Origin: Pullichristensenella sp002068815
Lineage (GTDB): Bacteria > Bacillota > Clostridia > Christensenellales > Aristaeellaceae
Length of the DNA: 64,000 bases
Reading direction: 5' to 3'
Assembly (NCBI GenBank): GCA_040772885.1
Contig: JAXGXF010000004.1
Location: 124,001 to 188,000 of the forward strand
Position 1 is the first letter of the stretch. Every line of letters starts with the position of its first letter. Of the stretch, positions 16,564 through 25,143 are shown piece by piece. The position numbers and the translations under genes were made by a program. A model generated the notes under the pieces. It saw only the letters and a list, made by a program, of their open reading frames with translations. It was not told the DNA's origin and did not search any database.

Positions 16564-17332
16564 TTGCGTATTGAGGACGGAGAAGATTCGCAAGTCCTTC
16601 GGCGGCGTGCGCGCCATCGAGGATTTTTCGATGGAGCTGTTTTCGGGCGAGACCCGCGGCATCATCGGGCCGAACGGCGCCGGGAAGACGACGATCTACA
16701 ACTGCATCTCGGGCATCTATAAGCTCGACAGCGGCGAGATCACGCTGGGCGGCACGCGCACGACCGCGATGGCGCAGGAGGAGATCGCGCGGCTCGGCCT
16801 CTCGCGGACGTTCCAGAACACGCGGCTGTTTCCCGGCCTGTCGGTTCTCGACAACGTGAAAGTCGCGGTCGACTGGACCGGGAAATACACGATGCTGCAG
16901 GCGATGCTCCGGACGCCCAAGGTCCGGCGCGAGGAGAGGCGGATTCAGGAGGAGGCCATGCGGTGCCTAAAGACCGCGCGGCTCGACGGCTACGCGAAGA
17001 TGCGGCCGCAGAACCTCTCCTACGGCATACAGCGCAGGCTCGAGATCGCGCGCGCGCTCGCGTCGTCGCCGAAGGTGCTCATGCTCGACGAGCCCGCCGC
17101 CGGGTTAAACCCCGAGGAGGTCTCGCAGCTGATCGACTTCATCGCCGAAATCCGCGAGAACTTCCACCTGTCGCTTTTGATCATCGAGCACAAGATGGAC
17201 GTCATCATGCAGCTGTGCAGCCGCATCTACGTGCAGGATTCCGGCGTCACGATCGCCGAGGGGTGCGCTTCGGAGATTCAGGCCAATCCCGTCGTGCTGG
17301 CCGCGTATCTGGGGGAGGCGAAGAAGGCATGA
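16556..17332 (+). CDS. Branched-chain-type ABC transporter ATP-binding protein (LivG-like)
   Basis: 258 residues. Walker A is GPNGAGKTT, the signature is NLSYGIQRRLEIARAL, Walker B is VLMLDEPAAGLNPEE, followed by the switch His in LLIIEHKMD. This matches LivG, including its characteristic extended region after Walker A with LSRTFQNTRLFPGLSVLDNV. ATG 16556 is preferred to 16550 because GGAGGG is 7 bp upstream of it and only 1 bp from the other. It overlaps the permease gene by 8 bp and the LivF-like gene by 4 bp. Confidence 0.92.
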   Translation: MLDCVLRTEKIRKSFGGVRAIEDFSMELFSGETRGIIGPNGAGKTTIYNCISGIYKLDSGEITLGGTRTTAMAQEEIARLGLSRTFQNTRLFPGLSVLDNVKVAVDWTGKYTMLQAMLRTPKVRREERRIQEEAMRCLKTARLDGYAKMRPQNLSYGIQRRLEIARALASSPKVLMLDEPAAGLNPEEVSQLIDFIAEIRENFHLSLLIIEHKMDVIMQLCSRIYVQDSGVTIAEGCASEIQANPVVLAAYLGEAKKA

Positions 17333-18054
17333 GCATATTGGAGATTTCCAACCTCACGGCCGCCTACGGGCAGAACAAGGTGCTGCACGGCATCGACGCG
17401 AGGGTCGAGGAAAACCGGATCGTCGCGATCATCGGCTCGAACGGCGCCGGGAAGAGCACGCTGCTCAACAGCATCTCCGGCCTTGTGAAGTGGCAGGGGA
17501 AAATCCTCTTCGACGGGCAGCCGCTGCCCGCGCGCTCGCACAAGATCGTCGAAAAGCGCGTGATCCAGGTGCCGGAGGGCCGGCGCGTGTTCGCCGGCAT
17601 CAGCGTCGAGGAAAACCTGCTCGTGGGCGCCTATTGCCTGTCGAACAAGCGCGAGATCGAGGAGCTGCTCGAAAAGCAATACGCGATGTTTCCGGTGCTC
17701 AGGGACAGGCGTGCGCAGGACGCGGGCACGCTCTCCGGCGGCGAGCAGCAGATGATGGCCATCTGCCGCGCGCTGATGGGGAAGCCGAGGCTTTTGCTGC
17801 TCGACGAGCCGTCGCTCGGGCTCGCGCCGCTGATCGTCGACTTTGTGTTCGAGGCAATCCGGAGGATTCGCGATTCGGGCGTGACCGTGCTGCTCGTCGA
17901 GCAGAACGCGAACCGGTCGCTCGAGATCGCCGACTACGCGTATGTGATGGAAAACGGCAGGATCACGCTCGAGGGCACGGGGCGCGAGGTGCTCGAGAAC
18001 CCCTGCGTGAAGGAAGCCTATCTCGGAACGACGAAAAACCGCTGTGAGGTGTGA
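17329..18054 (+). CDS. Branched-chain-type ABC transporter ATP-binding protein (LivF-like)
   Basis: 241 residues. Walker A is GSNGAGKST, VPEGRRVFAGISVEENLLVG is a LivF-specific block, the signature is LSGGEQQMMAICRALM, and Walker B is LLLLDEPSLGLAP. It starts with an ATGA overlap on the preceding gene and is followed 5 bp later by the NagB-like gene. That spacing makes the importer and the enzymes downstream one operon. Confidence 0.92.
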   Translation: MSILEISNLTAAYGQNKVLHGIDARVEENRIVAIIGSNGAGKSTLLNSISGLVKWQGKILFDGQPLPARSHKIVEKRVIQVPEGRRVFAGISVEENLLVGAYCLSNKREIEELLEKQYAMFPVLRDRRAQDAGTLSGGEQQMMAICRALMGKPRLLLLDEPSLGLAPLIVDFVFEAIRRIRDSGVTVLLVEQNANRSLEIADYAYVMENGRITLEGTGREVLENPCVKEAYLGTTKNRCEV

Positions 18055-18059
18055 GGGAC

Positions 18060-18815
18060 ATGGACAAGCTGAGGGTTGAAATTCTCGACAGCCGCGAGGC
18101 GCTGGGAAGGGCCGCCGCGAGCGAGGCGGGGGAGCTTTTGCGCCGGTTGATTTCGGAAAAGGGGGAGGCGACCGCGGTGTTCGCGGCCGCGCCCTCGCAG
18201 AACGAGTTTCTCGCGAACCTGCTTTTGCAGGACGTCGATTGGACGAGGGTGCGGGCGCTCTATCAGGACGAGTACGTCGCGCTCGACCCCAAGCACCCGG
18301 CGGGCTTCGGCAATTTCCTCGACAAGGCGATCTTCCAAAAGGCGCCGTTCATGGAGGTACACTACCTGCGCGACGGCGCGCCCGAGGAGGTCATCCGCCG
18401 CTACGGGGAGCTCCTCGACGCGCATTCGCCGGACGTGATCTTTTTGGGCGTCGGGGAGAACGGCCATCTCGCGTTCAACGACCCGCCGGTCGCGGACTTC
18501 GAGGACCCCGCGCGCATGAAGGTCGTCGAGCTCGACGAAATATGCCGCCGCCAGCAGGTCAACGACAAGTGCTTCGAGCGCCTCGAGGACGTGCCGACGC
18601 ACGCGCTGACGATGACGCTTTCGCAGATCATGAATATCCCGGCGGCGCTCGCGATGGTTCCGGGCACTCTGAAGGCCGAGGCGATCCGGCGCGCGCTCGA
18701 GGAGGAGATCTCGACCGCGTGCCCGGCCTCAATCCTGCGCAGACACCCGAACGCGATGCTGTTCTTGGACCTCGACAGCGCATCGAAGCTCACTCGGAAG
18801 GAGGCGTCCCTATGA
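18060..18815 (+). CDS. NagB-family protein (glucosamine-6-phosphate isomerase/6-phosphogluconolactonase-like)
   Basis: 251 residues. YQDEYVAL (Asp70-Glu-Tyr72) matches the D-E-Y block of NagB, and FLGVGENGHLAFNDPPV matches the active-site loop. NagB has G-x-D-G-H-I-A-F-N-E-P; here the Asp is Asn and the Glu is Asp. That is unlike a standard glucosamine-6-phosphate deaminase, so a related deaminase, isomerase or lactonase reaction is more likely. Start at 18060 follows GTGAGGG; a GTG 9 bp earlier is possible. It stands immediately after the importer genes and overlaps the creatininase-like gene by ATGA. This suggests the transported compound, once processed, yields a phosphorylated amino-sugar-like or lactone intermediate. 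Confidence 0.78.
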   Translation: MDKLRVEILDSREALGRAAASEAGELLRRLISEKGEATAVFAAAPSQNEFLANLLLQDVDWTRVRALYQDEYVALDPKHPAGFGNFLDKAIFQKAPFMEVHYLRDGAPEEVIRRYGELLDAHSPDVIFLGVGENGHLAFNDPPVADFEDPARMKVVELDEICRRQQVNDKCFERLEDVPTHALTMTLSQIMNIPAALAMVPGTLKAEAIRRALEEEISTACPASILRRHPNAMLFLDLDSASKLTRKEASL

Positions 18816-19558
18816 TCCGCGGACTGCATGGGTGCATCGACGACATCGCCGGAACCGACCTCGCGATCCTCTCGGTCGGCTCGATCGAGCAGCACGGGCC
18901 GCACCTCTCCGTCATCACCGACTGGGCGATTGCCGACGCGATGGGCCGCGGCGTCGCCGAAAAGACCGGCGGCTTCTACATCCCTGCGCTGCCGATCAGC
19001 ACGAACAAGGAGGCCAGGGGCAAGCGCGGCTCCGTCGGCATGAACTCGGACACCTTCTATCGGATGATCCGGGAGATTTGCCTCGATTTGAAGGCGCAGG
19101 GCTTTCGCAAGATCGCGATCATCCGCGCGCACGGCGGCATATTCGTGATGACGAGCGTCGTCCGCGAGCTGAACGCCGAGTTCAACCCGGATTTGATGGT
19201 CGCGAACCTCGACATGCTCGAGGTCTGCTGGTCGAAGTTCAAGCCCATGGGCATCCTCGACACGGACACGGAGCTTCACGCGGGCGAGGGCGAGACGTCC
19301 TTGATGCTCTATCTGCACCCGGAGCTCGTGAACATGGAGAAGGCGGTCGACTTCGTGCCGAAGGTCCCGAGAAGCTACCTGAGCTACGCGGGCTTTTTGC
19401 GCCACTGTCCGGACGGCGTCTGGGGCGAGGCCACGCGCGCGACGGCGGAAAAGGGCCGGCGCATGCTCGAGTTTTCGATCGACGAAACCGTCCGCGAGAT
19501 GGAGAAGATCTTCGCGATCATGGAGAACAAGGGCGAGATGAACGGCGTGTGGTTCTGA
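18812..19558 (+). CDS. Creatininase-family metal-dependent hydrolase
   Basis: 248 residues. GSIEQHGPHL (Glu26, His28), ITDWAI (Asp37), IIRAHGG (His) and HAGEGETS (Glu) supply the two-metal site of the creatininase/mycofactocin MftE fold. Family members hydrolyse amides or, in the Thermotoga-type inositol pathway (as I recall it, IolN), cleave a cyclic diketone ring. The direct neighbour is a Gfo/Idh/MocA dehydrogenase of the kind that oxidises cyclitols, which makes the ring-cleaving role attractive, though an amidase for the imported ligand is equally possible. It shares ATGA with the NagB-like gene; a 13-bp gap leads to the next gene. Confidence 0.85.
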   Translation: MIRGLHGCIDDIAGTDLAILSVGSIEQHGPHLSVITDWAIADAMGRGVAEKTGGFYIPALPISTNKEARGKRGSVGMNSDTFYRMIREICLDLKAQGFRKIAIIRAHGGIFVMTSVVRELNAEFNPDLMVANLDMLEVCWSKFKPMGILDTDTELHAGEGETSLMLYLHPELVNMEKAVDFVPKVPRSYLSYAGFLRHCPDGVWGEATRATAEKGRRMLEFSIDETVREMEKIFAIMENKGEMNGVWF

Positions 19559-19571
19559 TAGGAGGCTGAAT

Positions 19572-20639
19572 ATGGAGAGAAAGCTGCGGGTGCTGTTGGT
19601 CGGGGCCGCGTTCAGCGCGGATTTGCATATGGACGGCTATGCGCGCATGCGCGACAGGGTCGAGATCGCGGCGATCGCGGACAAGGATATCTCGCGCATA
19701 CGCGCGCTGGCCGAACGCTACGGCGTCGGGAATTACGAGGCATATGGCAGCTTCGAGGAGGCGATCGCGCGCGCGGACGTCGACCTCGTCGACATCTGCA
19801 TGCCGAACTTTTTGCACCACGCGGTCGCGATGGCCGCGCTCAAAAAGGGGCGGCACATCATCTGCGAAAAGCCGCTCGCGACGACTTACGAGGACGGGCG
19901 CGAGATCGTCGAGACCGCCGAGAGGGTCGGGAAAAAGGTCTACTACGCCGAGGACTGGCTCGGCGCTCCGGCGCTTCAGAAGGCTCTCCAGATCGTTCGC
20001 GAGGGCGGCATCGGCGAGGTGAAATTCATGCGGCTGCGCGAGTGCCACAACGGCTCGCACAGCCCGTTCGCGCAGACGATTCAATACTGCGGCGGCGGCT
20101 CGATGATCCATCTGGGCATCCATCCGGTCGGGTTCATGCTCGCGCTCAAGGAAAACCGCTGGAAAGAGCTCACAGCCATGACGAGCGGCGGCGGCGAGAA
20201 CAACCTGATCCACCGCACGATGGAGGGCGAGGACTGGGCGGCCTGCCTGATGAAATTCGCCGACGGCACCGTCGCAATCCTCGAGAGCAACTACGTCTCC
20301 GAGGGCGGCATGGAGGACTCGATCGACTTCTACGGCACGCTCGGCTGCCTGCACGTCGACCTGACGTTCTCAAGCGCCATCCGCGCGTTCAGCAAGCCCG
20401 GCCTCTCCTACACGGTGGAGAAGGCCGACATCACGACCGGCTGGTCGAACCCCGCGGTCGACGAGAAGTACAATCTGGGATACGTCGCGGAGATCGCCCA
20501 CTTCGTCGACTGCGCGAAGAGCGATGCGGACGCCCGCGTCGGGCTGCGCGGCGTCGACGGGCTCGAGGCGCTCAAGGTCGTCCGCCTGATCTACGAGTCG
20601 GCGGAGACGGGGCGCAGGATCGTAAACGATTCCCTGTAA
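19572..20639 (+). CDS. Gfo/Idh/MocA-family oxidoreductase
   Basis: 355 residues, full length. The N-terminal Rossmann domain starts RVLLVGAAFSADLHMDGYAR; HIICEKPLATTYEDG carries the E-K-P catalytic Lys; MIHLGIHPVGFML supplies the H-x-x-x-H-P-type motif of the second domain. AGGAGG precedes the start. Family enzymes oxidise a ring hydroxyl of sugars or inositols with NAD(P). In this operon it would act on the imported ligand or on a product of the creatininase-like hydrolase. Confidence 0.88.
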   Translation: MERKLRVLLVGAAFSADLHMDGYARMRDRVEIAAIADKDISRIRALAERYGVGNYEAYGSFEEAIARADVDLVDICMPNFLHHAVAMAALKKGRHIICEKPLATTYEDGREIVETAERVGKKVYYAEDWLGAPALQKALQIVREGGIGEVKFMRLRECHNGSHSPFAQTIQYCGGGSMIHLGIHPVGFMLALKENRWKELTAMTSGGGENNLIHRTMEGEDWAACLMKFADGTVAILESNYVSEGGMEDSIDFYGTLGCLHVDLTFSSAIRAFSKPGLSYTVEKADITTGWSNPAVDEKYNLGYVAEIAHFVDCAKSDADARVGLRGVDGLEALKVVRLIYESAETGRRIVNDSL

Positions 20640-20653
20640 AAGGAGGCTTATCC

Positions 20654-23305
20654 GTGCAAGAGATATTCATTCCCGTGACGATCGGCGGCGTGACGTTTAA
20701 AAACCCGTTCTACGTCGCGTCCGGCCCGACGACGAAATCCGTGCGCCAATTGAAGCGCATCGAGGAGTGCGGCTGGGCCGCGGCCAGCATAAAGCTGACG
20801 ATCGACCCCGCGCCCTACATCAACCGCAAGCCGCGCTACGGCGTGTTCCGGGACCGCAACGCGCTCGCGTTCACGACCGAGAAGCGCCTGACCTTCGCCG
20901 AGGGTTTGCAGCTCGTCGAGGAGGCGAAGCAGGTCCTGGCCGACCTCAAGCTGATGGCCAACATCACCTATGCCGGCGACCAGGGCGCGGAGGGCTGGGT
21001 GAACATGGCGAAGCGGTTCGAGGAGGTCGGCGCGGACATCATCGAGCTGAACATGTGCTGCCCGAACATGTCCTACAACGTCGAGCTGACCTCCGGCGGG
21101 AGCTGCTCGACCTCGAAAAAGACCGGCGCGAGCCTCGGCCAGAGCGGGGACGCGGTCGCGGAGATCGTGCGCGCGATCAAGCGGGAGATTCACATCCCGC
21201 TGTTTGTGAAGCTGACGCCCGAGGGCGGGCAGATCGCGCGCGTCGCGAAGGCGCTCTACGAGGCCGGCGCGGACGCGGTCGGCGGCACCTCGAACCGGCT
21301 CGGCATACCGCCGATCGACCTCGAGAACCCGGGCAAGGCCGTCTACCACCTGCAGGACGAGATCAGCATGTCCTGCCACTGCGGAGCGTGGCTCAAGCCG
21401 CTCGCGCAGCGCGACACATATGAAATTCGCAAGGTCAACGGCATGGAGCGGAAGATCATGATGGCCGGCGGCGTGCGCAACTGGCGGGACGCGGTCGAGC
21501 TCATCATGTGCGGCGCGAATCTCGTGGGCGTCTGCGCCGAGACGCTGATCTCCGGCTACGACATCGCGCGGCCGATGATCGAGGGTCTGAAGCGATACAT
21601 GGACGAGCACGGCTACAAGGACCCGTCGGAGTTCTGCGGCGTCATCGTGCCCGGGGTCAAGACCGCGACGGAGGTCACGCTCTACAAGGGCTATGCGCAC
21701 ATCGTGCAGCCGAACCTCGCCGCGCCCTGCAAATACGCCTGCCCGCACCATGTGCCCGCGCAGGCTTACATCCAGAAGGTCGCAAAGCGCGAGTTCGAGG
21801 ACGCCTATAGGCTGATCACGGGCAAGGGGCCGATGCAGGAGATCTGCGGCCTCGTGTGCAGCCACCCGTGCGAGGAGGTCTGCACGCGCGGCATACGCGC
21901 TCGCGCGCTCGACATACGCGGCATCAAGCGATTCGTGCTCGACTACGGCCGCGCGCGGGGCTGGAAGCCTTCCTACGCCTCAAGCGAGCCGAACGGGCAC
22001 CGCGTCGCGGTCATAGGAAGCGGCCCCGCCGGCATCGCCTGCGCCGGCAAGCTCGCCGAGGCGGGATACGCGGTCACGATGTTTGAAAAGGACGAAAAGC
22101 CCGGCGGCATGTTGCGCTACGGCATCCCGCGGTTCCGGCTGCCCGAAAGCGAGGTCGACCGGCTGTTCGAAACGCTTGCGGCGAGCGGCGTCCGGATCGA
22201 GACCGGGCGGCGGTTCGGAAGGGACGGCGATCTGTCGATCGAGTCGCTCAAAGAGGCCGGGTTTGAGGCGGTCTTCCTCGGCATCGGCGCCGGGAAGGGC
22301 AACGTGCCGAACATAGAGGGCGTCGGCTCCGAGGGAGTCCTCGACGCGATGGAGTTCGTCCGGCAGGCGAGCGAGGGCCGCGCGCCGGACATGCGCGGCC
22401 GCACCGTCGTGCTCGGCGGCGGCTTCACCGCGATCGACGCCGCGCGCACCGCCGTCCGGCTCGGAAGCTCTGAGGTCATCGTCGCCTACCGCCGCACGCG
22501 GCAGGAGATGCTCGCCGCCGACGAGGAGATCGACGAGGCCGAGGCCGAGGGCGTGAAGATCATGTACCTCGTGTCGCCGCGCGCGGTCGAAGCGCGGAGC
22601 GGCAAGGTCGTCGGCGTGAAGCTCTCGAACCAGGTGCTCGGAGACGCCGACGCGTCGCACCGCCGCGCTCCCGAAGGCATTGCGGGCGCGGAGTTCACGC
22701 TGCCGTGCGACCACCTCGTGCTCGCGCTCGGCCAGCGCGCGGACGAGGACGGCATGGACGGCCTCGCGTGCGAGAACGGAAAGCTCCTGGTCGACGAGGC
22801 CACCGGCGCGACGAGCGAGCCCGGCGTGTTCTCCGGCGGCGACGCCGTGCGGGTCAACAATATCATCACCGCGACCGCCGAGGGCAACCGCGCCGCGGTC
22901 TCGATCGACCGCTACGTGCGCGGCGAAAAAGCGACGCTCGCGTACGACGAGGCGTGCGCCGTCGTCGATGTGGACGACGTGCTCAGGCGCGCGGGGTATT
23001 TCAAGGACGAGGGACATGGCGTCTCGACCGAAGTTGAGCGTCCGGAATCGCGCAAAACGCACTTCGGGACCTACACCCGCGCCTATACCGAGGAGGAGGC
23101 CGTTCAGGAGGCGTCGCGCTGCCTGAACTGCGGCTGCGGCGAGGGCTGCCAGCTCTGCAAGACGATCTGCTGCGACTTTGCGCCGGATGTCGCGAACCCC
23201 GACACAATGGCCATCGACCGCGAGGCCTGCGTCGCCTGCGGCATGTGCTTCAACCTCTGCCCGAACCGCAACATCGAGATGGTGAACACCGGGGAGAAGA
23301 TCTAG
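20654..23305 (+). CDS. Fused flavoprotein: PreA-like FMN domain, PreT/GltD-like FAD domain and ferredoxin domain
   Basis: 883 residues starting at GTG, with GGAGG upstream. Residues 1-345 resemble the FMN barrel of dihydropyrimidine/dihydroorotate dehydrogenases (FKNPFYVASGPTT, FVKLTPE, MMAGGVRNWRDAVELIMCGA). Residues about 356-450 hold an N-terminal Fe-S region (CKYACPHHVPAQAYIQ, CGLVCSHPCEEVCTRG). From 455 come GSGPAGIACAGKLAEAGY and GGGFTAIDAARTA, the two nucleotide folds of GltD/PreT. The C-terminus has Cys groups at about 821-838 and CVACGMCFNLCPN (about 858-870), a ferredoxin-like Fe-S region. Eukaryotic DPD has the reverse order. The FMN loop reads NMCCPNMSYN and later GASLGQ, where DPD has its catalytic Cys, so pyrimidine reduction is doubtful. 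Probably an NAD(P)H-driven C=C reductase. Confidence 0.85.
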   Translation: MQEIFIPVTIGGVTFKNPFYVASGPTTKSVRQLKRIEECGWAAASIKLTIDPAPYINRKPRYGVFRDRNALAFTTEKRLTFAEGLQLVEEAKQVLADLKLMANITYAGDQGAEGWVNMAKRFEEVGADIIELNMCCPNMSYNVELTSGGSCSTSKKTGASLGQSGDAVAEIVRAIKREIHIPLFVKLTPEGGQIARVAKALYEAGADAVGGTSNRLGIPPIDLENPGKAVYHLQDEISMSCHCGAWLKPLAQRDTYEIRKVNGMERKIMMAGGVRNWRDAVELIMCGANLVGVCAETLISGYDIARPMIEGLKRYMDEHGYKDPSEFCGVIVPGVKTATEVTLYKGYAHIVQPNLAAPCKYACPHHVPAQAYIQKVAKREFEDAYRLITGKGPMQEICGLVCSHPCEEVCTRGIRARALDIRGIKRFVLDYGRARGWKPSYASSEPNGHRVAVIGSGPAGIACAGKLAEAGYAVTMFEKDEKPGGMLRYGIPRFRLPESEVDRLFETLAASGVRIETGRRFGRDGDLSIESLKEAGFEAVFLGIGAGKGNVPNIEGVGSEGVLDAMEFVRQASEGRAPDMRGRTVVLGGGFTAIDAARTAVRLGSSEVIVAYRRTRQEMLAADEEIDEAEAEGVKIMYLVSPRAVEARSGKVVGVKLSNQVLGDADASHRRAPEGIAGAEFTLPCDHLVLALGQRADEDGMDGLACENGKLLVDEATGATSEPGVFSGGDAVRVNNIITATAEGNRAAVSIDRYVRGEKATLAYDEACAVVDVDDVLRRAGYFKDEGHGVSTEVERPESRKTHFGTYTRAYTEEEAVQEASRCLNCGCGEGCQLCKTICCDFAPDVANPDTMAIDREACVACGMCFNLCPNRNIEMVNTGEKI

Positions 23306-23334
23306 CGAGGCCCTCCGACCGGGTTGCCGAACGA

Positions 23335-23377
23335 CGCGCCGACGTCCCGCATATAGGGGCGTCGGCGCGGCCGTTTT
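23335..23377 (+). terminator. Hairpin after the fused flavoprotein gene
   Basis: CGCGCCGACG pairs with CGTCGGCGCG around a 15-base loop; the tail is GCCGTTTT. Partial read-through would still serve the amidohydrolase downstream. Confidence 0.65.
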
Positions 23378-23501
23378 CCGGGGAGGGGGATGCCGCGGCA
23401 GGAATTTCCCGGGGAAGGGGCGAAATTGTATCGTGGAGCGGCATGCCGCCGGAACGGAAAAATCGACGGAAGGGCGGCCCGCCGGGCCGCGGTTGAGGCA
23501 C

Positions 23502-24692
23502 ATGGACAGGATCGAATTTCTCCGCGAATTGGAGCGAGAGCCAATTGTGAATTCCCACTCGCACCATCTGCGCGACCGGGACCAGCATGCGCTGACGCTC
23601 GACGCGCTCCTGCGCAACTCCTATGTGAGCTGGTGCGGCGCGACCCTTCCCCCGGCGCATTCGAGGGCGGACATCGAGGCGTGGCTGCGCGCCGTGCGCA
23701 CGCGCAGCTATTTCGTCTGGCTGGAGAAGGCGCTGATGGAGCTGTACGGCATCGGGGAGCACCTCGACGCCGACAGCTGGCCCGCCTACGACGAGGCGAT
23801 ACGAAGCGCGCACCGGGACCGCGACTGGCACATGCGCGCGCTCCGCGAAAGGTGCAACTACCGCGAGGTGTGGCTCGACGCATACTGGGCGCCGGGCGAG
23901 GACGGCGACCATCCGGAGCTGTTCCGGCCCGCATACCGTGTCAACAGTTTCTTCTACGGCTACAACCGGACCGCAAAGGACCACAACGGCAACAACATCC
24001 AGCTGCTCCACGGGAAGCGCATATCGGACATCGATGAATACATCGATTTTCTGTCCGGGGTGATGCGGGAGCAGCGGCGGCGCGGGGCGGCGACCTTCAA
24101 GTGCGCGCTCGCCTACGATCGCTCGCTCGCCTTTGCGGAGGCCACAAAGGAAGACGCGCAGAGGGCGATGCGCGAGGGCGCGGGCGCAGCGGACGTCGGG
24201 AGATTTCAGGACTACGTGATGGAATGCGTGTGCCGGGTCGCCGCGGAGCTGAGCGCGCCCTTGCAGATCCATACCGGCCTGGGGCGTATGGCCGGCAGCA
24301 ACGCGATGCAGCTTCAGCCGCTGATCGAGCGCAACCCGGACACGACGTTTTTGCTGATGCACGGCAGCTACCCGTGGACCGGGGAGGTCGCGGGGCTCGC
24401 GCATGTGTATCCGAACGTGTGGGCGGATTTGTGCTGGCTTCCGCTGATATCCCCGACCGCCGCGCGGCGCGTGCTTCACGAGCTGATCGACGTGTGCGAC
24501 GCCGACCGCGTGGTCTGGGGATGCGACACGTGGACGAGCGAGGAGAGCTACGGCGCCCGGCTCGCGTTCCTCGACGCGCTGTCCCACGCGCTCGCGGAGC
24601 GGGTCGAGTCCGGCCTGATGCGCGAATGCGACGCGCTCGGGTACGCGAGGGGAATCCTGTGCGAGAACGCCGCGGGGGTGGCGGGGCAGTGA
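23502..24692 (+). CDS. Amidohydrolase-superfamily protein
   Basis: 396 residues. NSHSHHLRDRD near the N-terminus gives the H-x-H metal motif (His19, His21). LQIHTGLGR, LLMHGSYPW and VVWGCDTW follow in the order of later metal-binding strands; the last Asp is the usual catalytic acid. The wording around IHTG and HGSYP resembles the uronate-isomerase/amidohydrolase-2 branch. Start at 23502 follows GTTGAGG; an upstream frame extension has no ribosome site. It is last in the importer-enzyme cluster, separated from it by a hairpin. It probably hydrolyses a C-O or C-N bond or decarboxylates an intermediate of the same pathway; the substrate is unknown. Confidence 0.8.
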   Translation: MDRIEFLRELEREPIVNSHSHHLRDRDQHALTLDALLRNSYVSWCGATLPPAHSRADIEAWLRAVRTRSYFVWLEKALMELYGIGEHLDADSWPAYDEAIRSAHRDRDWHMRALRERCNYREVWLDAYWAPGEDGDHPELFRPAYRVNSFFYGYNRTAKDHNGNNIQLLHGKRISDIDEYIDFLSGVMREQRRRGAATFKCALAYDRSLAFAEATKEDAQRAMREGAGAADVGRFQDYVMECVCRVAAELSAPLQIHTGLGRMAGSNAMQLQPLIERNPDTTFLLMHGSYPWTGEVAGLAHVYPNVWADLCWLPLISPTAARRVLHELIDVCDADRVVWGCDTWTSEESYGARLAFLDALSHALAERVESGLMRECDALGYARGILCENAAGVAGQ

Positions 24693-25016
24693 CGGGGGAT
24701 ATATGACGCTTTGACCGCCGTTCCCACAGACAGACATCGGCTGTTCCACCGCGATTTCCGGCGTTGCTCCTCGAAAACAATGGCAACGTATCGATTAAAA
24801 CGTACAGCGTTTAGGGAGGGCAATGGGTTATCTGTGGAATAATAGAATAAAAACGATATTATAAATCGACATTTTATCCCAGAATCCTCTCTTCCTTGGT
24901 AGTATAATTTCACATTCGACAGGCGCATTTTGTCCAAATATTGGTGTTTGCCTTTGCAGGTCCGATGGAATACAGTCATATAGCTACGCAGATAAAAAAA
25001 TTATTGGTGAATATGC
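24693..25016. other. AT-rich intergenic region carrying the upstream operator copy
   Basis: No gene is supported here. The composition shifts abruptly to AT-rich compared with its surroundings. Apart from the repeated 20-bp motif at 24781, I see only short AT-rich dyads such as CGATATTATAAATCG. Confidence 0.6.
24781..24800 (+). promoter_or_regulatory. Operator-like motif, upstream copy
   Basis: The sequence TGGCAACGTATCGATTAAAA matches the copy at 25055 in 18 of 20 positions, on the same strand, with starts 274 bp apart. It contains a TATCGAT core. The spacing would allow DNA looping by a LacI-type tetramer. Confidence 0.6.
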
Positions 25017-25045
25017 TTGACATTTGAAAATACATGTGCTATCAT
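25017..25045 (+). promoter_or_regulatory. Promoter of the transketolase operon
   Basis: Perfect TTGACA, 17 bp, TATCAT. The downstream operator-like motif begins about 10 bp after the -10 box. Confidence 0.8.
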
Positions 25046-25054
25046 GCGGCCATA

Positions 25055-25074
25055 TGGAAACGTATCGATAAAAA
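25055..25074 (+). promoter_or_regulatory. Operator-like motif, downstream copy at the transcription start
   Basis: The sequence TGGAAACGTATCGATAAAAA lies over the expected +1 region, the classic repressor position. The core TATCGATA is a perfect palindrome. The probable binder is the LacI regulator encoded at the end of this cassette (33537-34553); that is inference. Confidence 0.65.
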
Positions 25075-25143
25075 TGCGAAATTCCGGGCGCCGGGTGCCG
25101 GGCAATGGCTGCTTCCCGGCAGGGGAAGGGGGAGCGAGACACT

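Noticed and set aside
23250..24749. 499-residue minus-strand open frame
   Set aside because: Antisense to the amidohydrolase gene, with biased composition and no family block.
24548..24979. 143-residue minus-strand open frame in the AT-rich gap before transketolase
   Set aside because: It has no motif and no ribosome site, it overlaps the amidohydrolase C-terminus, and its content changes character midway.
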